Assembly (NCBI GenBank): GCA_002401365.1
Contig: NVSW01000066.1
Coordinates: 1 to 13,434, forward strand
Length of the DNA stretch: 13,434 nt
Direction: 5' to 3'
Source: Piscirickettsiaceae bacterium
GTDB lineage: Bacteria; Pseudomonadota; Gammaproteobacteria; Methylococcales; Cycloclasticaceae
Under the pieces are notes generated by a model, which saw nothing but the letters and a program-made list of their open reading frames with translations, made no database searches and was not told the origin of the DNA. A program made the translations under genes and the position numbers. This document shows, piece after piece, positions 1 to 7,538 of the stretch; position 1 is the stretch's first letter; each line of letters begins with the position of its first letter.

Positions 1-692
1 TCATCTTGCGCAAAACCAATGGCATCTTCACAATATATTCTGTGCTCCAGCCCATTATTAGCTTGTTCCCATGTTTTACCAGCATCTTCACTTCGATAGA
101 TACCCTTTCCACCTCGATAAACTCCGGTATCTTGCCCTGATGCTGCTATTAGAATATCTGCCTTATCCGGATGCACTATAACCCTATGTAAGTCATGCCC
201 TATACCTGTTGCAGCAGACCATGTTTCACCTCGATCGTGGCTAATTAAAAAAGAACCTACTTCGATTAAAGCGTAAATAGTATTTGAATTAGAGGGGCTA
301 ACAACTATTGAGCGTACATGTGCAATTTTTGGCGGTACCGGAAAACTCCAATCTTTAGACTCAGGAACTTTGCTAAGGTCGCCACAAGCCAACCACTTTG
401 CACCATCGTAACGATAGATTGCAGCTGGCTCTGTACCTGCGTAAATGCAAGTAGAATCTTTCGGGTCAATAGCCAACGAACGTACATCTTTATGCGGCAA
501 GTCAACTGTTATGTCTTGCCAGCTGAATCCAGCATCAAGCGACATAATAACGCCCTTCTTGAACATACTTACAACAATAGTCTTACCTTGAGTTGCCATT
601 GCCATAAATTGGTTGCCCTTATATACAGCATCACTAACATCACCAGCATCGTTTAATGTAAATAGCCCTCGTTCACCAGCACAAATTAACAT
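1..692 (-). CDS. BNR/Asp-box repeat beta-propeller protein (3' end beyond window)
   Basis: The frame is open from an ATG at 692-690 to the left edge, giving about 230 residues without the C-terminus. AGGAG lies 6 nt before the ATG. Asp-box-like motifs SLDAGFSW, SHDRGETW and SEDAGKTW recur, each in a repeat that also carries a strand like IYAGTE or IYALIE. This is the signature of WD40/YVTN/BNR-like propellers (sialidase or VPS10 type fold). The N-terminus has no signal peptide, so a cytoplasmic location is inferred. It is the last visible gene of the dioxygenase operon, 37 nt after the ferredoxin gene. Asp-box propellers are scaffolds with many functions, so no reaction can be assigned; a role in assembly, stability or substrate handling of the oxygenase is only inference from position. 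Confidence 0.85.
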   Translation of the reverse strand, partial: MLICAGERGLFTLNDAGDVSDAVYKGNQFMAMATQGKTIVVSMFKKGVIMSLDAGFSWQDITVDLPHKDVRSLAIDPKDSTCIYAGTEPAAIYRYDGAKWLACGDLSKVPESKDWSFPVPPKIAHVRSIVVSPSNSNTIYALIEVGSFLISHDRGETWSAATGIGHDLHRVIVHPDKADILIAASGQDTGVYRGGKGIYRSEDAGKTWEQANNGLEHRIYCEDAIGFAQD

Positions 693-729
693 GTTATCTC
701 CTATTACTTATTCGGTTATGTAAAGGTAA

Positions 730-978
730 TTAAATACGTTGATAGTCAAGAAAAGGCGCTGGAATATGAAGCTCATGTGACACAGTGATTGCATCTACGT
801 GACAATCAATTGCACATAATCGGCATGAGTGACATTCATTAGGATAGGCCACAACAACCTTCCAGCCTTTTACTTCCCAAGGATTGCCATCTTCAACCAG
901 GCGGATCACATCCGTTGGGCAACTATCGATGCAAACATTGCAACCATCACACAAGTCTAAATCTATATGTTCGATCAT
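730..978 (-). CDS. Two-[4Fe-4S] ferredoxin (AprB-like)
   Basis: The 82-residue protein carries two complete cluster motifs: C10-x2-C13-x2-C16-x3-C20-P and C49-x2-C52-x2-C55-x3-C59. The spacing is that of bacterial 8Fe ferredoxins. The ~28-residue insert between motifs and the pairing with a fumarate-reductase-like flavoprotein recall the beta subunit of adenylylsulfate reductase. It is probably a soluble one-electron carrier. AGGAG lies 8 nt before the ATG. The gene starts 2 nt after the flavoprotein stop, so the two are almost certainly co-translated and form a pair. It is not the [2Fe-2S] ferredoxin that normally feeds ring-hydroxylating oxygenases. Whether it donates to the Rieske centre or accepts electrons from the flavoprotein cannot be read from sequence. 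Confidence 0.92.
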   Translation of the reverse strand: MIEHIDLDLCDGCNVCIDSCPTDVIRLVEDGNPWEVKGWKVVVAYPNECHSCRLCAIDCHVDAITVSHELHIPAPFLDYQRI

Positions 979-980
979 TG

Positions 981-2732
981 TTATTTCTCCTCTACATAGC
1001 GTTCAGGAACAGGGTATGGGCTTGGCAACCTTCCTGTGGGGGGTTTAATTCGCCATTTGTCGTAATCTAAATCATGGTGTGTAAAAACAGGGTCTTCTTT
1101 GCCTTCTACCTTTTTGACTAACAGCCATTTAAGCCAGTTATCATTGTCCTGATATGGGTAATCAACACGGAACAATTCCCCTCGACTTTCAGTTCGCTCT
1201 AGCATTGCATAGCAAGCCAATATTGCCATATCCAAGTAATTTTTAACTTCATGCGCCTTTTCTAACTCATGCATGTCGGGTGCATAAATCTTAGGTATTC
1301 TTTCTTCACGCACCGTTTTAAGTTGGTTAATAACGTGCTTAATCCTCTTTTCTGTTTTAAATAATGCGAACTCCGCAGTAGATGTAATCTTACCAATCTC
1401 CATCCAAATATCAGATGGCCTAACTTGGCGGAGTTTTTTCATCGGTTTAAAATATGCAGCTAAGATTTCATCAATACGCTCCTCATTAACCGATGGGATT
1501 TCCAGTTCATCGGAACGTTTTTTTGCATGCTCAGCGGCACGGTGCCCCCCCACCATTGAAAATGTCGAAATACCACTGCCCGATATACCTGACATTAAGT
1601 GCGGACAAGATGTGCCGTAACCCGTCGCATACAGCCCAGGAATACTGGTTTCAGCATTAAGGTCAATATTCGGCCCACTAGAACTTAACGTACCGATAAC
1701 AACGAAGGGCCCCAACTCTAATGTATCTTTAGAGGGATCAATATTGAACTCTTTAAAAGCACTTTCAACTGAAGGACTAACCTCATACAGCACCTTCATA
1801 TTTTCTTCTGATACATGGCGAAGGTCTAAATAGCATGGCCCTCTTCCTTCAATATTTTCTGTAATAATCGCTCTGGCAATTTGAAACAAACCAGATAGTT
1901 CACCCCAGATTGGGTCATATCTATCCATAAAACGCTCATGGTTAGCATTTTTAAAGTGTGCGCCTACACCCTGTATTTTTGCCTGGCCAGGTGTGAAAAA
2001 CTTATTATTAAAGTTGCTCCATGCAGCAAACGTAGCAAACTCCATCCCCGCAAACTCAACACCTGCCCTCCATGCTGCAGCATGTATTTCACCCGTACAG
2101 TGATCACCAAATGCATAATGAATTTTTGGATAAAAAGGCCCACCATTTAATATAACGCTTTTCGCTTTAAATACATGCGGCTGTCCAGTACGAATGTGTA
2201 CGCCAACAGCGCCAACAATTGAGCCGTTAGTAGGGTATTTATTATCACTAGTTAATAACTCAATAACAGCTACCTTTTCAACTAGCTTGACTCGCTTGGC
2301 TTTCATTCTGCGTCTAAGTATTTCCATGCATGCACGACCATCAACACCCAATGTAGTCCCAAGTTTATGGCCGCGAACTTTGACGTACCTTAAATTGCCT
2401 TCAGCATCTTTAGCATAAGGAACACCTAACTTAATCATCTCCTGAGTTCTGTCATAAGCTTCTAAAATGTATTGCTCCACCCAGTCCTGATCAGCCATGT
2501 AATTAGCACCAACCACGAACTCATTCATCCACGCGTCTAGCTCTTCGCCTTCAACCTTCTTATTTGGTGCATATTGGCTATGTACATAGGTTGATGGACC
2601 TGCGCGTGATACCACTGCTTTCTCCACTAATGTAACACTCTGACCTAACTCCACTGCCCGTAGCGCTGCCACTGCGCCCCCAAAGCCACCACCTATAACC
2701 AATACATCTGATTCAAAATCTAATCTATTCAC
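981..2732 (-). CDS. FAD-binding fumarate reductase/AprA-like flavoprotein
   Basis: The 583-residue protein starts with a Rossmann FAD-binding motif G14-G-G16-F-G-G19 and an acidic residue E37 ending strand 2, placed to bind ribose. Further family blocks are the ~200-230 stretch with HCTGE, AAAWRAG and GMEF, the GRGPCYLDLRH segment and the late glycine-rich GISGSGIS motif. The C-terminal third has an ESRGELFRVDYP-type block typical of the SdhA/FrdA/AspB/AprA superfamily. The start is GTG, preceded by GAGGG at good spacing. It lies 21 nt after the Rieske beta gene and 2 nt before the ferredoxin gene. By analogy with AprAB it would form a complex with that ferredoxin. It could pass electrons to the oxygenase or oxidise or reduce a pathway intermediate. 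True APS reductase activity is unlikely, since no sulfur-oxidation genes are visible. Confidence 0.88.
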   Translation of the reverse strand: MNRLDFESDVLVIGGGFGGAVAALRAVELGQSVTLVEKAVVSRAGPSTYVHSQYAPNKKVEGEELDAWMNEFVVGANYMADQDWVEQYILEAYDRTQEMIKLGVPYAKDAEGNLRYVKVRGHKLGTTLGVDGRACMEILRRRMKAKRVKLVEKVAVIELLTSDNKYPTNGSIVGAVGVHIRTGQPHVFKAKSVILNGGPFYPKIHYAFGDHCTGEIHAAAWRAGVEFAGMEFATFAAWSNFNNKFFTPGQAKIQGVGAHFKNANHERFMDRYDPIWGELSGLFQIARAIITENIEGRGPCYLDLRHVSEENMKVLYEVSPSVESAFKEFNIDPSKDTLELGPFVVIGTLSSSGPNIDLNAETSIPGLYATGYGTSCPHLMSGISGSGISTFSMVGGHRAAEHAKKRSDELEIPSVNEERIDEILAAYFKPMKKLRQVRPSDIWMEIGKITSTAEFALFKTEKRIKHVINQLKTVREERIPKIYAPDMHELEKAHEVKNYLDMAILACYAMLERTESRGELFRVDYPYQDNDNWLKWLLVKKVEGKEDPVFTHHDLDYDKWRIKPPTGRLPSPYPVPERYVEEK

Positions 2733-2753
2733 AATCTATCCCTCTTAATTTAT

Positions 2754-3278
2754 CTATAACAAGCTCAGCATATTCGCCATCAGAATTGAATTTTGCGTGA
2801 TTAACACCTTTCTTTTAACCAGCTCAAACTTCCCTTCGCCCATAATTCGCCAAACATCTTGCCGACGTGCAGCGATATGTTCTTCATTATCTAACAAACG
2901 ATTTCGCATAAACACAAGCACCGAGTCCACTCTTAGCTCTTGCGTGTTTTCTCCATAGCCAACTTCAATGTTAGAAATACTACGTACCTCACGTGGACGA
3001 GGGTCAAGACTCGATTGCATGGGTTTAGATAAACGCTTTAAACGCAAATCCATTGAACTCATGTCGTCATCATAATGATCATTATCAATAGCCCACTCCG
3101 CTCTTTTTTCTCTTACATAACGGCTACGACGGGCCGGAATCCAGTAGTGCAGGTCTGCTGCTAACAATTCTCGCCAACCGTCAAAGTTAAAATCATCTAA
3201 TAAGCGAGCCTCATAAAATAGGCACTGCTCGACTTCGTGATGCAACTCCATACTCACCTTTTCTTCAGTCGTAGTCAT
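2754..3278 (-). CDS. Ring-hydroxylating oxygenase beta (small) subunit
   Basis: The 174 residues match the usual length of Rieske oxygenase small subunits (NTF2-like fold, BphE/NahAd type). The recognisable segments are the N-terminal EVEQCLFYEARLLDDFNFDGWRELL helix region, YWIPARRSR, and the C-terminal strands RRQDVWRIMGEGKFELVKRKV. Small subunits are structural partners in alpha3beta3 hexamers and carry no cofactor. AAGGAG lies 7 nt before the ATG. The ATG overlaps the alpha-subunit stop in a TAATG junction, implying coupled translation in equal amounts. The family assignment is secure, but the substrate cannot be inferred from this subunit. Confidence 0.9.
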   Translation of the reverse strand: MTTTEEKVSMELHHEVEQCLFYEARLLDDFNFDGWRELLAADLHYWIPARRSRYVREKRAEWAIDNDHYDDDMSSMDLRLKRLSKPMQSSLDPRPREVRSISNIEVGYGENTQELRVDSVLVFMRNRLLDNEEHIAARRQDVWRIMGEGKFELVKRKVLITQNSILMANMLSLL

Positions 3279-4609
3279 TATTCGGCTCCTTCTATACGTC
3301 TTGGTTTATCCAAAGGGATATCACTTGATTTATCCGCTTTCATAAACAACGCCCAGCGCCGGTAATAGCCCCTAAATCCAGTATCTGACAAACGCTGATC
3401 AGTCAACCCAGGCAGATCATCTCGGTGCTGTTCACGCCCAAGACCCATTGAATAATTTGAAATTAATTTAGACCCTTGATAAGAAGAAACGGTATTATTA
3501 ATACGTTCCATGTTGGCGCAATCATCGGTCTCAAATAACCCAGACGTTCCCAGCATTCGAGCATTGGCTTTTACCTGATCTCGCTTAAGCTCAGCAGGTA
3601 CATCCTTTTCCACCACCGTCCACATCCAAATTTCACACTCATTGGGACCTAATGGATGAATTACCCTGAACGTAAACCCAGGGACAAACATGAAATTTGG
3701 GAAGATCCCACCATTAATTGATGAGCCTGGCATCATGCCTCTACGAGGGCCCAGCTGTTTAATATAATTTTCACGTTGCGAACCTAGGTAAGCAGCCCAT
3801 TCACCCATGTTTTTATTCAACACATAGGCACCCATGCCGTCGAATTGCATGCCCATGCTATGGCCATTAACCGTAACAGCAATACCAAGCGCATCACCTT
3901 CTTTACTATCATCTTCCTCTATTCCAATACCACCTTCTTTTCCTTCCAGGCAAACTCTTACCGCTGGACCATGAGCAGGAAAAACATGGTAGGTGTCAGC
4001 AAATATATTTTCTGAAGCGATTTTCCAATTGCATTGCAAGCGTTGACGCATTGGCCCACCGAGGAATTCAACACCTGATGGCAAGGGGGAAAAGACTGTA
4101 TCTGCGTACCACTTGTAGTCGCCTAAATAATCTTCAAGGGAGGGCGCTTGCTCATCAAAGTTTCCAAAATATAACCCTTTGTACGACTCAATCCGAATGG
4201 GCCGTAACCCATGCTGTTCTTTGTTGAGTTCGTTATGCCAGCCACTATTCCCTTCCTGAGGTGCATCTAACAAATCACCGCTCGCCCCATACACCCAGCC
4301 GTGGTACGGACATGTAAAACTACTTGCATTGCCCTCTTCGGAAGCGCATAACAATGGTCCCCTATGTCTACATGCATTTAAGAAAGCTTTTAAGGTTCCA
4401 TCTTCTTGATGAATCACAATGACCGGATCCTCACCCATAAAAGTTGTTAAATAATCCTGCGGGTTAGGTAGCTGAGTTTCGTGTGCCAAAAACAGCCAGC
4501 TACGGCCAAACACTTGCTTCATCTCCAGCTTATAAATATCTGCATCGCTAAATACTTCGCGACCTACGTATGCGCCATCTTCACTAACCAGCTTGTCTAT
4601 ATCAACCAC
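3278..4609 (-). CDS. Rieske ring-hydroxylating oxygenase alpha (large) subunit
   Basis: This is the catalytic subunit. Numbered from an upstream in-frame TTG at 4624, the Rieske [2Fe-2S] ligands are C85-x-H87 and C105-x2-H108, with the canonical 17-residue spacer. The mononuclear iron site is visible as D210, H213 and H218, with a later acidic ligand at D367 or D368. Such enzymes use O2 and two electrons to dihydroxylate or monohydroxylate aromatic or related substrates. The preferred start is GTG at 4609-4607, because GAGGAG sits 7 nt before it; the TTG at 4624 has no Shine-Dalgarno sequence. The protein is about 443 residues, normal for the family. It is the first gene of the operon and lies downstream of an FNR-type box. 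The substrate is unknown; no cis-diol dehydrogenase or ring-cleavage gene is in the window. Confidence 0.93.
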   Translation of the reverse strand: MVDIDKLVSEDGAYVGREVFSDADIYKLEMKQVFGRSWLFLAHETQLPNPQDYLTTFMGEDPVIVIHQEDGTLKAFLNACRHRGPLLCASEEGNASSFTCPYHGWVYGASGDLLDAPQEGNSGWHNELNKEQHGLRPIRIESYKGLYFGNFDEQAPSLEDYLGDYKWYADTVFSPLPSGVEFLGGPMRQRLQCNWKIASENIFADTYHVFPAHGPAVRVCLEGKEGGIGIEEDDSKEGDALGIAVTVNGHSMGMQFDGMGAYVLNKNMGEWAAYLGSQRENYIKQLGPRRGMMPGSSINGGIFPNFMFVPGFTFRVIHPLGPNECEIWMWTVVEKDVPAELKRDQVKANARMLGTSGLFETDDCANMERINNTVSSYQGSKLISNYSMGLGREQHRDDLPGLTDQRLSDTGFRGYYRRWALFMKADKSSDIPLDKPRRIEGAE

Positions 4610-4677
4610 TGCGCTTCTCCTCAAAAATTAAGTTTTTAGCCAACTCGTTAAAAATTCTTTGTTAAACTCTGAGATTG

Positions 4678-4683
4678 ATGCTA
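4678..4683 (-). promoter_or_regulatory. Possible -10 element of the dioxygenase operon
   Basis: Read on the minus strand, TAGCAT matches the TATAAT consensus at four of six positions. Its centre lies 31 bp from the centre of the FNR-type box, close to the 31-32 bp expected when FNR binds at -41.5. No convincing -35 hexamer is present, which also fits class II activation. The transcript start would fall near 4670, leaving a leader of about 60 nt. Confidence 0.4.
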
Positions 4684-4704
4684 CGCCAGTATTTGCTAGC
4701 TTTA

Positions 4705-4718
4705 TTGACATTCATCAA
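4705..4718. promoter_or_regulatory. FNR-type box upstream of the Rieske operon
   Basis: TTGACATTCATCAA matches the palindromic FNR/Anr consensus TTGAT-N4-ATCAA at nine of ten informative positions. It lies in the 160-bp spacer between the exporter gene and the oxygenase alpha gene, about 95 bp before the GTG start. An FNR-type regulator with the matching recognition helix is encoded 2 kb away. Confidence 0.6.
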
Positions 4719-4769
4719 TGAAAAATAAGTTTTTGATAAAAAAAGAACAACTTTAACCTTTACAAGCAT

Positions 4770-6350
4770 TTACATCGCATCAACATCTATCTGATAACTA
4801 ACCTTAGGCCTATCGCTTCCTTTATGCAGCTCAAGAAGCCTATTTTTAATACCCTCATCATCTATCGTTTTCCGTTCCTGTTGACGTAGCAGTTCAAGCC
4901 ATGACTCTGCCATATAAACCTCTGAATAGGATTGCTCATTCTCACTATCATTAAATAGTTGCCAAAAATATGCACCATCCCTCTTTCTAATACGGCAGCT
5001 TTTGTTCATCAGTAAAAAGAACTCAGCTTCATCCGTTGTTGAAATGCTGTACCGAATGGTTACCATTACTGGGCCTTTATTGTGCTCATGGCCATCAACA
5101 GGATAAAGAACCGGCCAATTGGTAGATGCCGTTAGATTCAAAACCTCATCACGGATATAAAATCTCTTACTCAGCATCGTACTTAACAACAAACCTGATG
5201 CAGGGATTGCTATCGCTATGGTCAAACCATAAACATCCGCTAAATAGCCCCATAAAAAGCTCCCTAATGCCATGCTTCCACCAAAACATACCATCAGCAC
5301 GCCCAAACCACGTGCTAAAACCCACCTAGGCAAGGCTAGTTGAGTGGCAACACTTAAGCATGAGAAGCTTAAAATCCAAGAAACCCCCAATATAATAATC
5401 ATCAGAAGTAACGTATATTGATTGGGTATAAATGCAATTAAGAACAGCACGGCAGACAACATAAGCGATGCCAAAGTAACAATACCGCTCCGTGACAAAT
5501 GACGATGACAGCGCGGAAGTAAAACCGCCCCGATGATGGTGCCTATACCTACAATCGTCATGAGCAAACCAAACCCATTAGCGCTCATTGCCATTTGACG
5601 AATGGCAATCACTGGCAATAGCGCCCAGGAGACACTTGCAAAAAAGAAAAAAGCCGAACTTCTTACCAGCACTGTGCGTATTTCAGGAGAATTATATGAG
5701 TAGCGCAAGCCCGACTTTAATGCACCATAGAATTGTTCGACTGGTATCGAAGACATTGAGGTCGTTTTAGTTGACTGCCAATGATAAGCAGCATAAATCA
5801 TCGGTAAAAATGAAATTGCATTAATGGCAAAAACTACCGTTGTACCAAAAGTATAAATGATATAGCCACCAATGGCTGGGCCAATGGCTCTGGTTACATT
5901 ATTGCTCAATGTATTCAGGGTTATGGCACTTGGCAAATCCTCTCGCGGTACAAAGTCTGGTACGCTTGCAGCCCACGCAGGCCGCATCATCGTATTACTG
6001 ATATTCAGCATAAATGTAAGCAACAGTAATACAAAAGGAGTCAAATTCCCTCTATATGCCGCAAAGGTTAAAACTAGCGCCGACAAAAACAAAACCACAT
6101 TAAATATAAATAATATACGTCGTCGGTTGAAGATGTCTGCTAGTACACCGGACGGGTAAGCCAACAAAAGAAATGGCAACGATATTGCAGTTTGTACTAG
6201 CGCAATATGTAAGCTTGAACTAGTCAATGTGGTCATTAACCATATGACGCCAATCTCATTCATCCATGAACCAATATTTGAGATTGTAATAGCCACCCAG
6301 ACTAAACGAAAAAATTTAGACTTAAAGGGTCTTGTTAATGAGTCATTCAT
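4770..6350 (-). CDS. MFS exporter of the MFS_3 type with C-terminal soluble domain
   Basis: The 526-residue protein has about 12 hydrophobic helices in residues ~15-405, with an MFS loop signature GVLADIFNRRR between helices 2 and 3. The last ~100 residues form a soluble domain with VTIRYSI, RDGAYFWQLF and ESWLELLRQQERKT. This tail is characteristic of the 'transmembrane secretion effector' MFS_3 family (related to enterobactin exporter EntS). Family members are proton-driven effluxers of small molecules. The gene is on the same strand as, and 160 bp upstream of, the dioxygenase operon. The spacer carries its own regulatory site, so it is probably a separate unit. It is transcribed divergently from fnr, with a shared FNR-type box about 108 bp upstream. 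The AGGA before the ATG is unusually close. It may export an aromatic substrate or product, but this is inference. Confidence 0.9.
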   Translation of the reverse strand: MNDSLTRPFKSKFFRLVWVAITISNIGSWMNEIGVIWLMTTLTSSSLHIALVQTAISLPFLLLAYPSGVLADIFNRRRILFIFNVVLFLSALVLTFAAYRGNLTPFVLLLLTFMLNISNTMMRPAWAASVPDFVPREDLPSAITLNTLSNNVTRAIGPAIGGYIIYTFGTTVVFAINAISFLPMIYAAYHWQSTKTTSMSSIPVEQFYGALKSGLRYSYNSPEIRTVLVRSSAFFFFASVSWALLPVIAIRQMAMSANGFGLLMTIVGIGTIIGAVLLPRCHRHLSRSGIVTLASLMLSAVLFLIAFIPNQYTLLLMIIILGVSWILSFSCLSVATQLALPRWVLARGLGVLMVCFGGSMALGSFLWGYLADVYGLTIAIAIPASGLLLSTMLSKRFYIRDEVLNLTASTNWPVLYPVDGHEHNKGPVMVTIRYSISTTDEAEFFLLMNKSCRIRKRDGAYFWQLFNDSENEQSYSEVYMAESWLELLRQQERKTIDDEGIKNRLLELHKGSDRPKVSYQIDVDAM

Positions 6351-6451
6351 GTCCTAAGTCCATTTTTTATGTGCTCTACTTATCAGCACCTAGTCTAAAA
6401 CTATTACATTCAATAGCATGACCATTACAATAAAAAAAAATAAAACAGACA

Positions 6452-6465
6452 TTGATTTAAGTCAA
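6452..6465. promoter_or_regulatory. FNR-type box between exporter and fnr genes
   Basis: TTGATTTAAGTCAA matches the consensus TTGAT-N4-ATCAA at nine of ten informative positions. Its centre lies about 108 bp before the exporter ATG and about 57 bp before the TATAAT of the fnr promoter, so it could serve either gene. Confidence 0.55.
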
Positions 6466-6498
6466 TGAAAAGGCCTCCCGTTGTATTTAAGCAAGGGA

Positions 6499-6512
6499 TT
6501 GCACCATATCAA
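6499..6512. promoter_or_regulatory. Degenerate FNR-type site overlapping the fnr promoter
   Basis: TTGCACCATATCAA keeps a perfect ATCAA half but has two mismatches in the other half. It ends immediately before the TATAAT at 6513, where binding would block RNA polymerase. That position would suit autorepression, as known for E. coli fnr. The match is weak. Confidence 0.25.
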
Positions 6513-6518
6513 TATAAT
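6513..6518 (+). promoter_or_regulatory. -10 element of the fnr promoter
   Basis: A perfect TATAAT lies about 115 nt before the fnr start codon. The region 17 bp upstream is a poor -35, which suggests dependence on an activator or weak basal activity. The predicted leader is about 110 nt and includes an imperfect stem with CCC/GGG followed by a T-run (around 6572-6595). Confidence 0.5.
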
Positions 6519-6633
6519 GATGCATGCAGTCGCGCACTATCAACGCGACTAGAATTTAGTTAAGGTTCCACAAAACTGCCCTACTGGGGGTTTTTCGTGT
6601 AACCTCCATGTATTATTATTATTTTGTAAGGAA

Positions 6634-7362
6634 ATGTCCGGGCCTAATACACCAATCCGTAATGACTGTGATGAGTGCGCACTAGCCAGCAGGTGCTTCC
6701 CTGCTTTTATTTCAGTAGAAAAACGTTTTCGCGTCACTCAAATAATTACTACTAATTTGACCTACGATAAGACTGCTCTTTTATACCGCCAGGGAGAGAA
6801 AACAAAACACATTTATATTATAAAGTCTGGTTCATTTAAGACGTATATCAGCAACCCCAATGGAACAGAGTACATCAATGGGTTCTACATGACTGGTGAC
6901 ATTATTAATATGGAAAGCGTGGATCAAGGCATACACCTTAACTCGGCATCTGCTCTAGAAAACAGCATGGTTTGCAAGGTCAGTTTTCTGAGATTAACCA
7001 TATTAAAAGATGAGTTTCCGACACTTGCGAACATGGCAATCAAGGTTTATAGCCAAGCATTAGCCCTTTCTCAAGATCTTCTCAAATGCATTTCAAAACA
7101 ATCAGCAACCTCCAGGCTAGCCACCTTTTTACTTATTATTAATCGTCGACAAAACATTCAAAACCAAGACCCAGACAAAATTTATTTAAGCATGAGTCGA
7201 CAAGATATCGCTAATTATCTTGGCTTGGCAATTGAAACTTTAAGTCGTGTTTTTACAAGGCTAAATGAAAGTGGCTGCATTATTAAACATAATAGGCATA
7301 GCGACCTATCTATTCATGACAGAGATTTGTTACAACGTTATGCATCTGGTATCGAGAACTAA
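6634..7362 (+). CDS. fnr: FNR-type oxygen-sensing transcription regulator (Crp/Fnr family)
   Basis: The 242 residues align by eye with E. coli FNR throughout. Cluster ligands are present: C12-x2-C15-x5-C21 near the N-terminus and C114 in the SMVCKVSF segment (E. coli SMVCEIPF, C122). An oxygen-labile [4Fe-4S] is therefore expected. Residues ~45-125 form the cyclic-nucleotide-fold beta-roll, and ~130-160 the dimer helix. Residues 187-214 are the helix-turn-helix, SRQDIANYLGLAIETLSRVF. In it E201, S204 and R205 match the FNR residues that read TTGAT half-sites. FNR proteins dimerise without oxygen and activate or repress anaerobic genes. The ATG is preceded very closely by TAAGGA, but no better in-frame start follows before the cysteines. 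Orthologue naming (fnr, anr, etrA, btr) is uncertain; the class is not. Confidence 0.9.
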   Translation: MSGPNTPIRNDCDECALASRCFPAFISVEKRFRVTQIITTNLTYDKTALLYRQGEKTKHIYIIKSGSFKTYISNPNGTEYINGFYMTGDIINMESVDQGIHLNSASALENSMVCKVSFLRLTILKDEFPTLANMAIKVYSQALALSQDLLKCISKQSATSRLATFLLIINRRQNIQNQDPDKIYLSMSRQDIANYLGLAIETLSRVFTRLNESGCIIKHNRHSDLSIHDRDLLQRYASGIEN

Positions 7363-7424
7363 CAAACGTAACAACGTTACAACGCCCACTAGTAAGCAAA
7401 AATAAGACCGCAAAGCGGACTGAA

Positions 7425-7538
7425 TTAACCAACTGGACAATCTAAAAGAATTTTAGCTGGAACGAGAAAATTTGAACCTTTTCGGTAGCAAACAGTAAAA
7501 ACATATTGGCAATATGATTTTTTATAACTCTCTTTCAT
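7425..7538 (-). CDS. Possible 37-residue ORF with Shine-Dalgarno
   Basis: An ATG at 7538-7536 is preceded by AGGGAG at about 8 nt. The frame runs 37 codons to TAA and begins MKESYKKSYCQYVF. There is no recognised family, no clear signal peptide and no membrane helix. The palindrome at 7502-7516 lies inside it, which argues against coding. It is listed because the ribosome site is good; chance is the leading explanation. Confidence 0.15.
   Translation of the reverse strand: MKESYKKSYCQYVFTVCYRKGSNFLVPAKILLDCPVG
7502..7522 (+). terminator. Terminator-like palindrome downstream of fnr
   Basis: CATATTG and CAATATG form a 7-bp stem around one base, followed by ATTTTTT. The stem is AT-rich, so strength is doubtful, and it lies 140 nt after the fnr stop. 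No better intrinsic terminator is visible for fnr. Confidence 0.3.

Noticed and set aside
318..656. 112-codon plus-strand ORF
   Set aside because: It lies antisense to the BNR propeller gene, whose frame has repeated Asp-box motifs; the plus-strand product looks unstructured and has no family features.
981..2732. Reading the flavoprotein/ferredoxin pair as true APS reductase (AprAB)
   Set aside because: The domain types match, but there are no sat, qmo or dsr genes, and the pair is embedded in a Rieske oxygenase operon; only the superfamily level is supported.
5872..6159. 95-codon plus-strand ORF
   Set aside because: It is a shadow on the opposite strand of the exporter's membrane helices.
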